Shown one piece after another: positions 51,475 to 59,939 of a DNA stretch of 64,000 bases. Made by a program: the position numbers and the translations under genes. The DNA comes from an uncultured Olsenella sp. (lineage in GTDB: Bacteria; Actinomycetota; Coriobacteriia; Coriobacteriales; Atopobiaceae). Each line of letters starts with the position of its first letter. Positions within the stretch are counted from its first letter, which is position 1. Below the pieces are notes generated by a model. It was not told the DNA's origin and made no database searches. It was given only the letters and a program-made list of their open reading frames with translations. The stretch lies in contig CASEVE010000002.1 in assembly GCA_949291295.1 (NCBI GenBank), positions 54,098-118,097 of the forward strand, in the 5' to 3' direction.

Positions 51475-53571
51475 ATGTCGCTGCCTCTTGCCCTTATCCC
51501 CGCCCTCGCGCTTGTGCTGATTGTTGCGGGGACGCTCTGCTCCGCCCGAAAAAGCAGCTTCCCGCAAGGAGCGGAGCTCGCCTGGCTCGTCGTTCCCGTC
51601 GCAGCGCTTCTCGGCTCGATTGCGTTCTGCGGCCTTGGCCTCTACGAGGGCGGCCCGCTGGGACTTCTCGCCCTCTGCGCAGCATCGCTCGTCAGCGCCG
51701 CCGTAAGCGTCTCTCGCCGGAGCATCGACGTGAGGCTCGAGCAGATCGGCTCCTCCAGCGCAAAAACAGCGCTCGTTGCCGTCCCTGTGCTCGCTTGTGT
51801 GCTACTTGGGTTTTTTGCCCTCGAGCTCCCCTACAACGAGAACCCCCTTGGCATAGCACCCTCATTCGCCCTCATCCAATGCACCATCATCGCACTTGCG
51901 CTGCTCGCGCTGTTCTTTGTCTTTCAGCGGCGCGGGGCGGGCCTCGTCCTGGGCACGGCGCTCTGCTGGCTCATCGGAGTGGCGCAGTTTTTTGTTGCCA
52001 GCTTCAAGGGCACGGCCATTCTTCCCAACGACCTCTATGCCCTCGGTACCGCCGCAGCCGTGAGCGGAAGCTACGTCTACTCGGTGGGTGACCAGGTGCT
52101 CCTTGGCCTCTCGTGCGTTGTGCTCGCCGCCGCGCTGGCCCAGCTCGTGCCGCGGCCCAAAATGGCTCCCGGCCGCGTGCGCGCCGTTGCAACCAACCTC
52201 GTGGCAGCTGCTGTCTCCGCCCTCCTTCTCGCTGCGTTTGTGACCGTCCCGAGCTATACCAACCAGCTCGGCGTGGACATGGACTACTGGTTCACGCTCG
52301 ACTTCTACAAGAAGCAGGGCATGCTCACCACCTTTGTGACCATCGCGCAAGACATGGCCATCAAGGTTCCCAGCGGATACACCGATGACGCCGCCCGCAG
52401 GCTCGAGGACGACTACGTGGCAACCTACGATGAAACCCTGGACACTGAGCCCGCAAGAAGCGCCGCTCAGGCCCAGTTCCAGGAGGTGCAGCCCACCGTC
52501 ATCGCCATCATGAACGAGACCTTCGCGGACCTCTCCTCATTCAAAGGCAACGTCTGGGGCTACGACGGCCCCACCAGCCTTGACGAGATGAGCGGTCTTC
52601 TCGCATGCGGCGACATGAGCGTGTCGGTGCTCGGTGGCGGCACCTGCAACTCCGAGTTTGAGTTCCTCACGGGCGTCTCCCTCGCGTATGTGGGCGACGG
52701 TAAGTACCCCTATCAGATCTACGACCTCACAGACACGCCAAGCCTAGCGCGCCAGTTCTCCGAGATGGGCTATGCCACGACCGCCATCCACCCCAACCTC
52801 GCGAGCAACTGGAGCCGCGACGAGGTCTACCAGAAGATGGGCTTTGACCAGTTCCTCTCGATTGACGACTTTGCCGGCGCGCCAACTTTCCACAGCGGCG
52901 TCACGGACGCGGCCACCTACGACAAGATCCTCGAGCTTCTGGAGGGGGACGACTCCCCACAGTTCATCTTTGACGTCACGATGCAGAACCACTCGGGCTA
53001 CGACCAGGGAAACATTCCCGAAGAGCAGCTTGGCGACTACTCCGTCGAGGGCTTCGGCGACTACGACAACGGACAGATCAACGAATACCTTGCCTGCATC
53101 GAGGCCTCGGAGCGCGACCTCGCGGAGTTTGTGGCAGCCCTTGAGAAGCTCGATCGCCCCGTGGTGCTCGTCTTCTTTGGTGATCACCAACCCTACGTCT
53201 CCACCGCGCTCAACGGCACGCTCTTCCCCGACGAAGACCCCACCTCCTTGGAGCATAACCTCCGCACGCACGAGACGGCCTATCTCGTCTGGGCCAACTA
53301 CGACGTGGCAGGAGCGGGCGACGAGCCCTACGACGGCCCCGCGAGCCTCGCCTACCTTGCCTCCGCCACGCTCGAAACCATTGGCGCTCCACTCACGGAT
53401 TTCCAGAAGGCCCAGCTCGTTGCGCGTGAGGAGATGCCCGCGCTCACGCTTGTGGGCGCATGCCACCCAGATGGCACCTGGACCGCCCTGGACGAGCAGG
53501 AGACGCTTCCCAAGACCTACGACGACCTCGCCCGCATCACCTACCTCGAGTTTGCGCGTCGCGTGGAGTAG
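51475..53571 (+). CDS. LtaS-family phosphoglycerol transferase 1
   Basis: 698-aa membrane enzyme of the lipoteichoic acid synthase/alkaline phosphatase superfamily. About seven hydrophobic helices (residues 1-250) precede an extracellular sulfatase-type domain. This has IAIMNETFADLSSF (metal-binding Glu), GGGTCNSEFEFLTG (catalytic Thr), DVTMQNHSGYD and FFGDHQPY (metal His/Asp). Such enzymes polymerise glycerol phosphate from phosphatidylglycerol outside the membrane or decorate glycans with it. ATG 51475 is the first plausible start; the ribosome site AAGGATC is modest. A close paralogue follows in tandem. Confidence 0.88.
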   Translation: MSLPLALIPALALVLIVAGTLCSARKSSFPQGAELAWLVVPVAALLGSIAFCGLGLYEGGPLGLLALCAASLVSAAVSVSRRSIDVRLEQIGSSSAKTALVAVPVLACVLLGFFALELPYNENPLGIAPSFALIQCTIIALALLALFFVFQRRGAGLVLGTALCWLIGVAQFFVASFKGTAILPNDLYALGTAAAVSGSYVYSVGDQVLLGLSCVVLAAALAQLVPRPKMAPGRVRAVATNLVAAAVSALLLAAFVTVPSYTNQLGVDMDYWFTLDFYKKQGMLTTFVTIAQDMAIKVPSGYTDDAARRLEDDYVATYDETLDTEPARSAAQAQFQEVQPTVIAIMNETFADLSSFKGNVWGYDGPTSLDEMSGLLACGDMSVSVLGGGTCNSEFEFLTGVSLAYVGDGKYPYQIYDLTDTPSLARQFSEMGYATTAIHPNLASNWSRDEVYQKMGFDQFLSIDDFAGAPTFHSGVTDAATYDKILELLEGDDSPQFIFDVTMQNHSGYDQGNIPEEQLGDYSVEGFGDYDNGQINEYLACIEASERDLAEFVAALEKLDRPVVLVFFGDHQPYVSTALNGTLFPDEDPTSLEHNLRTHETAYLVWANYDVAGAGDEPYDGPASLAYLASATLETIGAPLTDFQKAQLVAREEMPALTLVGACHPDGTWTALDEQETLPKTYDDLARITYLEFARRVE

Positions 53572-53606
53572 ACTCAACTCATTAACTTTTGAAAACAGGA
53601 GGTCAC

Positions 53607-55727
53607 ATGTCGCAGCCCCTGGCCCTCATACCAATCCTGACGCTCGTCCTCCTTTCCGCAGGAACGGCCCTTCATGTGCGACGTAACCTCAAGCAGGGCA
53701 AGATCTCCCGCCCGAGCACGTTCTGCTGGCTTGCCGTTGTGGGAGTGGCGCTCATCGCCGCCGTCGTCTGGTGCGCAACGGGGCTCTACACCGGGGGCCC
53801 GGCGGAGCTTGCCTGTCTTGCCGCCGCAGCAGCGCTCTCCGGGGCCCTCATCCTCACGAGAAGGACGGTTGGCGAGAAGATCGGCGGGGCCCTCGAGAGG
53901 TCCGGCATGCCCACGTGGCTTCGTGCGGCGCTCCCCGCCGCCGCGGTTCTTATCGTCTGCACGGTACTGGGCTTTCTTGCCGTCGAGCTTCCCTACAACT
54001 CCTACGTGCCCTGGATGGACCCACGCTGCGTGCTTATCCAGATGCTTGTCATCCTGATGTCGCTCACGTTTTTGTATCTGCTGTTCCAGCGCCGCGGGTC
54101 GGGCATCCTGTTTGGCGTTATCCTCTGCTTTGTCATAGGCCTCGCCCAGTTCTTCGTAGCGATCTTCAAGTCCGCCGCCATCCTCCCCAATGACCTCTTT
54201 GCTCTTGGCACCGCGGCGGCCGTGAGCGGAAGCTACGTCTACGCCATCAACGGGTGGGTCCTTCTCGGCCTCTCCTGCGTGCTTCTGGCCGTAGGTACCT
54301 GCTCGCTGCTGCTGCCGCCCACGCCCGCTCCCGCCAACGGCCGTGCCCAAAGGACGGTGGCAAACCTCGCGGGAGCGGCGGTTGCCTTTGCGCTTCTCTG
54401 GTCTGGCGTCACCGTTCCGAACTACTTTGACGACCTCGGCGTTGGCATGGAGTACTGGTACTCTCTGGACTACTATCGCAAGCAGGGCTTCATCACGAGC
54501 TTCATAGCCGTGGCCCAGGACCTGCCCATTGACGTCCCCGAGGGCTACACCACCGCAGGGGCACAGGAGCTTGAGGACGCCTACGTGGCAACCTATGACG
54601 AGACGCTGGGCGCCTCCCCCGAGCGTGCCGCGGCAGAGCGGCAGTTCGAGGAGGTAAGGCCCAGCGTTGTCTGCATCATGAACGAGTCCTTCTCGGACCT
54701 CAGCGTGCTTGACGGGGAGCGCTGGGGCTACGCGGGACCACAGCGCTACAAGGCAACCGTAGACGCGCTCTCGGGCGGCAGCCTCGCGGTGTCCGTGATT
54801 GGCGGCGGCACGTGCAACAGTGAGTTTGAGTTTCTGACGGGCGTTCCGCTGGTCTACGTGGGCGACGGAAAGTACCCCTACTCGATCTACGACCTCTCCG
54901 AGGCGCCGAGCCTCGCGAAGCAGTTCTCCGAGCTTGGGTACAAGACGACGGCGATGCACCCCAACTATGCCTCCAATTGGAACCGTAACCGCGTCTACGA
55001 GGCCCTGGGCTTTGACCGCTTCCTCTCGATTGACGACTTTGCGGGCTGCGAGTACTACCACAGCGGCGTCTCCGACGCGGCAACGTACGACAAGGTGCTC
55101 GAGCTCCTTGCAAGCAATGACTCCCCGCAGCTCATCTTTGACGTAACGATGCAGAACCACTCGGGTTATGACCAGAACAACATCGGCGTGGTGCCGCAGT
55201 ACAGCGTCGAGGGCATGACCGACTACGACAACGCCCGACTGTCCGAGTACGTTGCCTGCATTGAGGAGTCTGACCGCGCGCTGGCAGAGTTTCTCGAGGA
55301 GCTACGCGCGCTCGACCGGCCCGTTGTGGTCGTCTTCTTTGGCGACCACCAGCCGGCGCTCTCAATCGACGTGAGCAACGCGCTCTACCCCAACGAAGAG
55401 GACGGCCTCGCGCACAATCGCCGCATGTACCAGACCACCTATCTCATATGGGCAAACTATGACGTGGCGGGAAACGCCCAAACTTCCGAGAAGGACGACT
55501 CGAGCCCCGCCTACCTTGCTGCCATGATGGCGGAGATGGTGGGCGCGCCGCTCACGGACTTCCAAAAGGCGCAGCTCGTGGCACGCGAGGAGATGCCGGT
55601 GCTCAGCCTTCTGGGTGCACGCGATCCCGAGGGCACATGGTCCTCTAAGAACGAGCCGTTTGCGATGCCCGGGGCCTATGTCGACCTGGCGCAGATAACG
55701 TATCTGGAGTTTGCAAGCAAGCTGTAG
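53607..55727 (+). CDS. LtaS-family phosphoglycerol transferase 2
   Basis: 706-aa tandem paralogue of the previous gene, with the same order: seven or so N-terminal helices and then the catalytic domain IMNESFSDLSVL, GGGTCNSEFEFLTG, DVTMQNHSGYDQ and FFGDHQPA. The middle and C-terminal parts are close to identical in many blocks (SIDDFAG, DFQKAQLVAREEMP), while the membrane part has diverged. This fits gene duplication with conserved catalysis. ATG 53607 follows CAGGAGG. In species with two LtaS enzymes one often acts as primase. With the TagF-like proteins at the other end of the window it implies a rich glycerol-phosphate polymer chemistry. Confidence 0.88.
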   Translation: MSQPLALIPILTLVLLSAGTALHVRRNLKQGKISRPSTFCWLAVVGVALIAAVVWCATGLYTGGPAELACLAAAAALSGALILTRRTVGEKIGGALERSGMPTWLRAALPAAAVLIVCTVLGFLAVELPYNSYVPWMDPRCVLIQMLVILMSLTFLYLLFQRRGSGILFGVILCFVIGLAQFFVAIFKSAAILPNDLFALGTAAAVSGSYVYAINGWVLLGLSCVLLAVGTCSLLLPPTPAPANGRAQRTVANLAGAAVAFALLWSGVTVPNYFDDLGVGMEYWYSLDYYRKQGFITSFIAVAQDLPIDVPEGYTTAGAQELEDAYVATYDETLGASPERAAAERQFEEVRPSVVCIMNESFSDLSVLDGERWGYAGPQRYKATVDALSGGSLAVSVIGGGTCNSEFEFLTGVPLVYVGDGKYPYSIYDLSEAPSLAKQFSELGYKTTAMHPNYASNWNRNRVYEALGFDRFLSIDDFAGCEYYHSGVSDAATYDKVLELLASNDSPQLIFDVTMQNHSGYDQNNIGVVPQYSVEGMTDYDNARLSEYVACIEESDRALAEFLEELRALDRPVVVVFFGDHQPALSIDVSNALYPNEEDGLAHNRRMYQTTYLIWANYDVAGNAQTSEKDDSSPAYLAAMMAEMVGAPLTDFQKAQLVAREEMPVLSLLGARDPEGTWSSKNEPFAMPGAYVDLAQITYLEFASKL

Positions 55728-55843
55728 CTTCACTCCTCGAGAAATCGCTCGTCAAATCCGCTCCAATTGGGCCGGCCTAAAGGAGTTTCCTTTGCCGCCT
55801 TTGGCCACTTTTGGCGGGTCGAGAAAAACTTCAAAATTGGGGG

Positions 55844-55873
55844 TTGCGCTCGGGTGGTGTTCCTTGCTAATAT
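55844..55873 (+). promoter_or_regulatory. tRNA-Val promoter
   Basis: TTGCGC (55844-55849) and TAATAT (55868-55873), 18 bp apart, with TGC directly before the -10 as an extended element. A GC-rich discriminator (CCCTCGCGC) follows, as is usual for stable RNA promoters. The tRNA begins about 40 bases downstream. Confidence 0.6.
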
Positions 55874-55912
55874 ATCCCTCGCGCTGCGGTCCCCGAGCAG
55901 TGCATCACATAA

Positions 55913-55987
55913 GGGCGTTTAGCTCAGGGGGAGAGCGCTTCCCTGACACGGAAGAGGTCACAAGTTCAAATCTTGTAACGCCCACCA
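55913..55987 (+). tRNA. tRNA-Val (anticodon GAC)
   Basis: Acceptor stem GGGCGTT pairs with AACGCCC. The D arm is TAGCTCAGGGGGAGAGC. The anticodon stem CTTCC/GGAAG holds the loop CTGACAC with anticodon GAC, which decodes GUC and GUU valine codons. The T arm contains GTTCAAATC. The CCA end is encoded (55985-55987). It is followed directly by a terminator and marks the boundary to an accessory region, so it may be an integration site. Confidence 0.95.
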
Positions 55988-55996
55988 TAAATTCGC

Positions 55997-56034
55997 AGGT
56001 CAGAGGCTATGTTCTCTGACCTGTTTTTGTTTTT
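55997..56034 (+). terminator. Rho-independent terminator of tRNA-Val
   Basis: AGGTCAGAG (55997-56005) pairs with CTCTGACCT (56014-56022), loop of eight bases, followed by GTTTTTGTTTTT (56023-56034). Confidence 0.85.
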
Positions 56035-56063
56035 GCCACCTAGCTCGCCACCATATCGCCACC
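56035..56063. repeat. Three phased GCCACC direct repeats next to tRNA-Val
   Basis: GCCACC occurs at 56035-56040, 56047-56052 and 56058-56063, spaced 12 and 11 bases, the last two as TCGCCACCAnA. Similar short phased repeats lie beside attachment sites of tyrosine-integrase elements. No integrase gene is left here, so this may be a scar of an earlier insertion. Confidence 0.4.
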
Positions 56064-56065
56064 AA

Positions 56066-56545
56066 ACAGCAAGAATAGTTTCCGAGTTTCACGAGCTTCT
56101 GTCGGAGGCCTCCGTCGGCGAGGACGGGAGGCCTCGCCTCGTCCATGAGCGGCTCGTCAAGGCGAGGCGCTCGCTGGTCTGCCTCGTCAACACCGGCATG
56201 ATTCTCGCCTACCTGGACCCCGGGTCGTCGGTGGCGGGCCGCTGCCGTCGACCAACAACAGCATCGAGGGGGGCGTCAACGCGCAGCTCAGGTCCATGCC
56301 CGGGGACCACAGGGGGCTCTCGATCGAACGCAGGCCCGAGGCGGTGTTCTGGTGGTGCTGCACGCACTCACCAAACCCGCTCCCCGCCGCCGAGGCCCTG
56401 CGCGTGATGCCGACGGACCGCTCCATCGCCGCCGTCTACGGCAGGCTTGGCGAGCGCCAGAGGCTCGAGGGGACCATCCCGAGGTGGGGGCGATGCCGTC
56501 GTGTGGTCGGAGCTCCACCACTCCGAGCCGTACCGTATTGACTAG
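56066..56545 (+). pseudogene. Remnant of IS1249-type transposase
   Basis: C-terminal third of an IS1249-like transposase in at least three frames. FHELLSEASVGEDGRP through ILAYLDP is readable first (to about 56222). Then, shifted, LPSTNNSIEGGVNAQLR, DHRGLSIERRPEAVFWWC and NPLPAAEALRV (56240-56490). After a second shift come WGDAVVWSELHHSE and PYRID with a stop at 56545. PSTNN-IEGG-NA is the family hallmark. The N-terminus is missing. Decay by frameshifts and the position next to a tRNA indicate an old insertion. Confidence 0.8.
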
Positions 56546-56689
56546 GGCTAGAGGGCTTACACACTTTTTTGTCCTATCAACCGTCGCTTACCCTGTCGGT
56601 TACTTTTCCCATACGCAATCCATCGGCCCGGCCTCGCGCCGAGCACGGGCAGCCCCGCCGACATGTCCCATCGAGAGGGAGGCGGGAGC

Positions 56690-57052
56690 ATGGGCGTGCT
56701 TCAGATCTCGCGAGCCGCACAGACAGAGCAGATAGCCGCGGTGGGGCTCCGCGCGCACGGCGTCGACGTGAGCCCAAAGGCCTATCGTCCGAAGGGGCAT
56801 CACGACCTCGGCTGCGCGCTCGTCACGCGCCCCGGGGCGGACCCCCGCTGGGGCGTCGTCGCCGTCGAGGAAGCGGGCGCCGAAGGGCTCGCAACAGGTC
56901 GTGCGTGCGCGCTCGCAGACCTCTTCGCCACGGAGTACCGAAGACCTCGAAGCGCCATCCGCGCCGACACCGCCGTGGTCGAGTTCACCGGCCCCGCCAC
57001 GGCGCGCGTCCTCTACCGGCGGGACGTCCGGGCGGGAGACGCGGCGACGTGA
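56690..57052 (+). CDS. Hypothetical accessory protein 1
   Basis: 120-aa protein without recognisable domain, rich in Ala, Arg and Val, beginning MGVLQISRAAQTEQIAAVGL. ATG 56690 is chosen for the strong GGGAGGCGGGAG; ATG 56663 is in frame. It is the first of five genes in one direction (56690-58978) that end before a strong terminator. Gene content of this kind is seen in integrated conjugative elements and plasmids, but I do not recognise a function. Confidence 0.55.
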   Translation: MGVLQISRAAQTEQIAAVGLRAHGVDVSPKAYRPKGHHDLGCALVTRPGADPRWGVVAVEEAGAEGLATGRACALADLFATEYRRPRSAIRADTAVVEFTGPATARVLYRRDVRAGDAAT

Positions 57053-57133
57053 CCGGCACCGCCGCGCGGGCACGCTCCCGCGTGCCGACGGGGACTCCCT
57101 CGCTACATACACGTCAACAACGAGGGGGCAACC

Positions 57134-57769
57134 ATGGGAAACCGTGCCGTCATCACCACGCCTGCGCGAAGGCTCGGCGTCTACCTGCACTGGAACGGGG
57201 GCCGCGACTCCGTCGAGGCGTTCCTCAAGTATTGTGACCTGCGCGGGTTCCGCTCACCCGACTCCGACGAGTACGGCTGGGCGCGTCTCTGCCAGGTGAT
57301 CGCGAACTACATGGGCGCGGGCGGCCTCTCGGTGGGCATCTCGCCGTACACGACCGACGAGCAGGAAAACCCCGGCGACAACGGCATCTACGTCATCCGC
57401 GGCTGGGAGATCGTCGAGCGCATCTACCCCTGGGAAGGCTTCGAGGAGCAGGACGACTACCCGCTCGACGGGATGCTCCGTGATATCGACTCCGCACAGC
57501 CAAAAGACCAGCAGCTCGGCGACTTCCTCGACGCGAAGGAGGTGCCGACGTCCCAGCTCAAGCGCGGCGACCGCGTCTTCTTCCTGGGGGTCGACGGACG
57601 CTACGAGGCCCACGAGATCGAGGGCTTCGGCCCCGCGGGCATGGTCGTCAACGGCCGCGACGTCGAGGGCGTGCCCTACGCGCGCCGCTACGACTCACCG
57701 GGACTCCCGGCGCACGAGAACATCAACAACTACGTGCTCGCTGCCACCGCGCGCCGTCTCCCGCGATAG
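57134..57769 (+). CDS. Hypothetical accessory protein 2
   Basis: 211-aa acidic soluble protein beginning MGNRAVITTPARRLGVYLHWNGG, rich in Asp, Glu, Tyr and Gly, with no membrane segment. The stretch GLPAHENINNYVLAATARR closes the protein. I recognise it only as a type found on mobile elements of Actinobacteria; no catalytic motif is visible. ATG 57134 is preceded by a weak GAGGGGGC. It is second in the five-gene run. Confidence 0.6.
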   Translation: MGNRAVITTPARRLGVYLHWNGGRDSVEAFLKYCDLRGFRSPDSDEYGWARLCQVIANYMGAGGLSVGISPYTTDEQENPGDNGIYVIRGWEIVERIYPWEGFEEQDDYPLDGMLRDIDSAQPKDQQLGDFLDAKEVPTSQLKRGDRVFFLGVDGRYEAHEIEGFGPAGMVVNGRDVEGVPYARRYDSPGLPAHENINNYVLAATARRLPR

Positions 57770-57795
57770 AGCCGCGAATCACGAAGGAGAAGACC

Positions 57796-58272
57796 ATGCC
57801 CACCAAGACCGAGACCTACCGCGAGCTGCGCGCCCGCTTCCAGAGCGACATCAACACGTTCCCGCTCCTCTTCGCCTTCTCGAACGAGCAGCTCGACCAC
57901 GCCCTCAAGGAAAAGGGCTGGTCGGAGGGCGAGCTTGTCCGCGTCATGCCCGGCGGGTTCGTCCGCAAGCAGGACGTCGGGCGCCTGCACGCCATGGCGT
58001 GCGCCCACGACCGTGAGCTCCGCGCGAGCATGGCTGGCTACGACTTCGCCTACCAGGCGTTCCTCTACGAGATGGGAAACCACGAGTACCACCTCGACAC
58101 GTGGCAGGCAGACTGGGACGTCTGCTCCAGCTTCGGCGACGCCGACTACGTCGTGGACAAGGACGGCCCCGCCTACCTCGCAGAGATGGGCTACGGCGAG
58201 GTCACGCAGAGGGCCTATCGCGACGCCCGGCGCCGCTTCTACCAGCTGTGCGACGAGAACGAGTGGTGGTGA
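57796..58272 (+). CDS. DUF7659-like accessory protein
   Basis: 158-aa protein starting MPTKTETYRELRARFQSDINTF, in which FPLLFAFSNEQLDHALKEKG, GGFVRKQDVGRLH and FLYEMGNHEYHLDTWQ resemble a family of small phage and plasmid proteins (DUF7659, from memory). The function of that family is unknown. ATG 57796 has GAAGGAGAAG upstream. The short gap to the next gene indicates an operon. No DNA-binding or nuclease motif is evident. Confidence 0.6.
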   Translation: MPTKTETYRELRARFQSDINTFPLLFAFSNEQLDHALKEKGWSEGELVRVMPGGFVRKQDVGRLHAMACAHDRELRASMAGYDFAYQAFLYEMGNHEYHLDTWQADWDVCSSFGDADYVVDKDGPAYLAEMGYGEVTQRAYRDARRRFYQLCDENEWW

Positions 58273-58277
58273 GTGCC

Positions 58278-58610
58278 ATGAGCGAACCCATCGGACGCGA
58301 CCTCATGGACGCCGTCCTCGCCGTGACGGACGAGCTCATGTCGTGCGTCCGCGAGGACTTCGAGCCTAACGAGGGCGTCTACCGCATCAACGACTGCGGC
58401 GGCTACGTCTCCGAAGAAGACTGGGAAACCGTCTGGGCGAACCACCCCGACTGGTGGCAGGACGCGTGGCTGCTCGCCGACAACGGCCAGTTCACGTCCG
58501 AGGACGTGAGCCGCATGAGCGTCCACGAGATCGAGCGCGCCGTGGCGTCGCCCGACTTCTACCCCGAGTACGCGTTCTACACCGAGACCGACGAGGCAGG
58601 TGAGCTCTGA
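58278..58610 (+). CDS. Hypothetical accessory protein 4 (acidic)
   Basis: 110-aa strongly acidic protein (many Asp and Glu, few Lys). Acidic compact proteins on mobile elements are sometimes DNA mimics such as anti-restriction proteins, but nothing here matches a known one, so this is only a thought. ATG 58278 lies five bases after the stop of the preceding gene. Its stop overlaps the start of the next gene by one base (TGATG). Confidence 0.55.
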   Translation: MSEPIGRDLMDAVLAVTDELMSCVREDFEPNEGVYRINDCGGYVSEEDWETVWANHPDWWQDAWLLADNGQFTSEDVSRMSVHEIERAVASPDFYPEYAFYTETDEAGEL

Positions 58611-58978
58611 TGTGCGTCACGCCTGAACACATCCCTGACGAATGGCCGGACGACCTGGTCATCCTCTACAACCGCGCGCACCGCGAGGCCCGCGCCATCA
58701 TGGGCGAGGCCACCGACCTCGAGCTGGCGCTGCTCGACTACGTCCTCGAGGGCCTGCCCGACCTGCTGGAGGACTACGAGGCGTCGTGGGACGCCACCCG
58801 CGTAGACCCCGACCTCGGCGTGACGCTCCCGCCATGGTCGCAGGCGCACGTCCGCCAGCGGGCTGCCTACGTCGCCATCGAGGCCGTCGGCTGCGTCCGC
58901 GCGCTCATGGGGTGGATCGAGTACCACGGGCCAGGCATCCACGACAGCATGCCGTTCGCCACTGACGTCCTCGTGTAG
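58610..58978 (+). CDS. Hypothetical accessory protein 5
   Basis: 122-aa acidic, helical protein beginning MCVTPEHIPDEWPDDLVILYN. No domain is recognised. It is the last gene of the run and is coupled to the previous one through TGATG. Its stop codon sits inside an 18-bp perfect palindrome (58974-58991), and the run ends in the terminator at 59141-59176. Confidence 0.55.
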   Translation: MCVTPEHIPDEWPDDLVILYNRAHREARAIMGEATDLELALLDYVLEGLPDLLEDYEASWDATRVDPDLGVTLPPWSQAHVRQRAAYVAIEAVGCVRALMGWIEYHGPGIHDSMPFATDVLV

Positions 58979-58991
58979 CCTATAGGCTACA
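58974..58991. repeat. 18-bp perfect palindrome at end of accessory operon
   Basis: TGTAGCCTATAGGCTACA is fully self-complementary and overlaps the stop of the last accessory gene. It could be a protein-binding site or recombination scar; too short to be sure. Confidence 0.5.
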
Positions 58992-59140
58992 GGAGGGGAA
59001 GCCCGCCCGACGACATCGACAGCTGTTCGATCGCTGCGTGTCGAGAAGCGGTCCCATTGATGCGAGTCCGCGACAACCTGGACATGCACCCACGAGCCCA
59101 AACCCAAGTGGAAAAGAGCACGATAGAGACCCAACATAAA

Positions 59141-59176
59141 AAGTCCCGAGACGCGACGTCTCGGGACTTCTTTTTT
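59141..59176 (+). terminator. Strong rho-independent terminator
   Basis: AAGTCCCGAGACG (59141-59153) and its complement (59157-59169) form a perfect 13-bp stem with loop CGA, followed by CTTTTTT. A-rich sequence on the other side means that it could work both ways. It originally served the accessory genes and the convergent methylase gene, before the transposon inserted at its edge. Confidence 0.9.
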
Positions 59177-59181
59177 AACAG

Positions 59182-59255
59182 AACGCTTTTAAACCAGCTT
59201 GGAGATGAGGCTCACGCCGCGGCTCGCCTCCTCTCCAAGCTGGTTTAAAAGCGTT
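59182..59255. mobile_element. 74-bp mini-IS (MITE-like) left end of composite transposon
   Basis: Nearly perfect palindrome with terminal AACGCTTTTAAACCAGCTT at both ends. The first 55 bases match the transposase-3' end of the IS at 61713, with one difference. The last 19 bases resemble the complement of the same end more than the other IS terminus. It is either an internally deleted copy or a fold-back product. It carries no gene. Confidence 0.8.
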
Positions 59256-59256
59256 C

Positions 59257-59847
59257 GGCGACAAAACCGGTAAGATCACCGTCGATCCGTCCACACTCAG
59301 CCGGGAAACGGCGGGAAGCGGTACGGGTCAGGATACTGGGACCGGAGATATACTGCTGGACTGGTGGAACGGCGACTGGTACGGCTGGTGGATCATGACC
59401 GGCTGCTCGGGCGACTACGAGGATCTGGAGGGCGCCTGGTGGGACATCTGCGGCGCCATTGACATCGGCGGGGACGGCACGGGCACTGTCACCCTCTGGG
59501 ATGAGGACTACACGAAGTCGGAACCGATGGTCTCCGCGTCGGCCAGCCTCAGTGATGATGGGACCAGCATATATGGCACCATGACATCCGAGGGCGGCGC
59601 CTTCACGGATATTGCGCTGGAGCACGGGGACTGGATCGTTGACCCGGGACTGGTGGACTATGGGGACATGATCCACATTGACGGTGATTACGAAAACGGC
59701 GGAGATGCATTCCACTATGATATCTACCTGCGCCCGTGGGGGACCTATTGGGTGGATGTGGACGAAGAGGATCTGCCCAATCTCTATGACAGCTGGTATC
59801 TGCCTCTGATCGATGCGGAGGAGCCCATGCCGGACAGCATCGGATAA
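59257..59847 (+). pseudogene. 5'-truncated gene, acidic Gly/Trp-rich protein
   Basis: The frame is open from the mini-IS border and reads GDKTGKITVDPSTLS, then LLDWWNGDWYGWWIMTGCSGDYEDL, in pieces, and ends DAEEPMPDSIG at 59847, about 196 codons without a start signal. The pattern of Trp and Gly turns followed by beta-rich acidic repeats resembles C-termini of clostridial lipoproteins and zinc-ribbon membrane proteins. Lower-GC codons, unlike the host genes, point to transfer. The missing N-terminus was cut off by the IS border. Confidence 0.65.
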
Positions 59848-59939
59848 CACCAGAATGGGGATCGTTCCCGCCCCATTTGGGGCGGAGCAATCCCCGTTTG
59901 TACAATGGTATGGAGCAGTGACATTTGAAAGGAGCAGTT

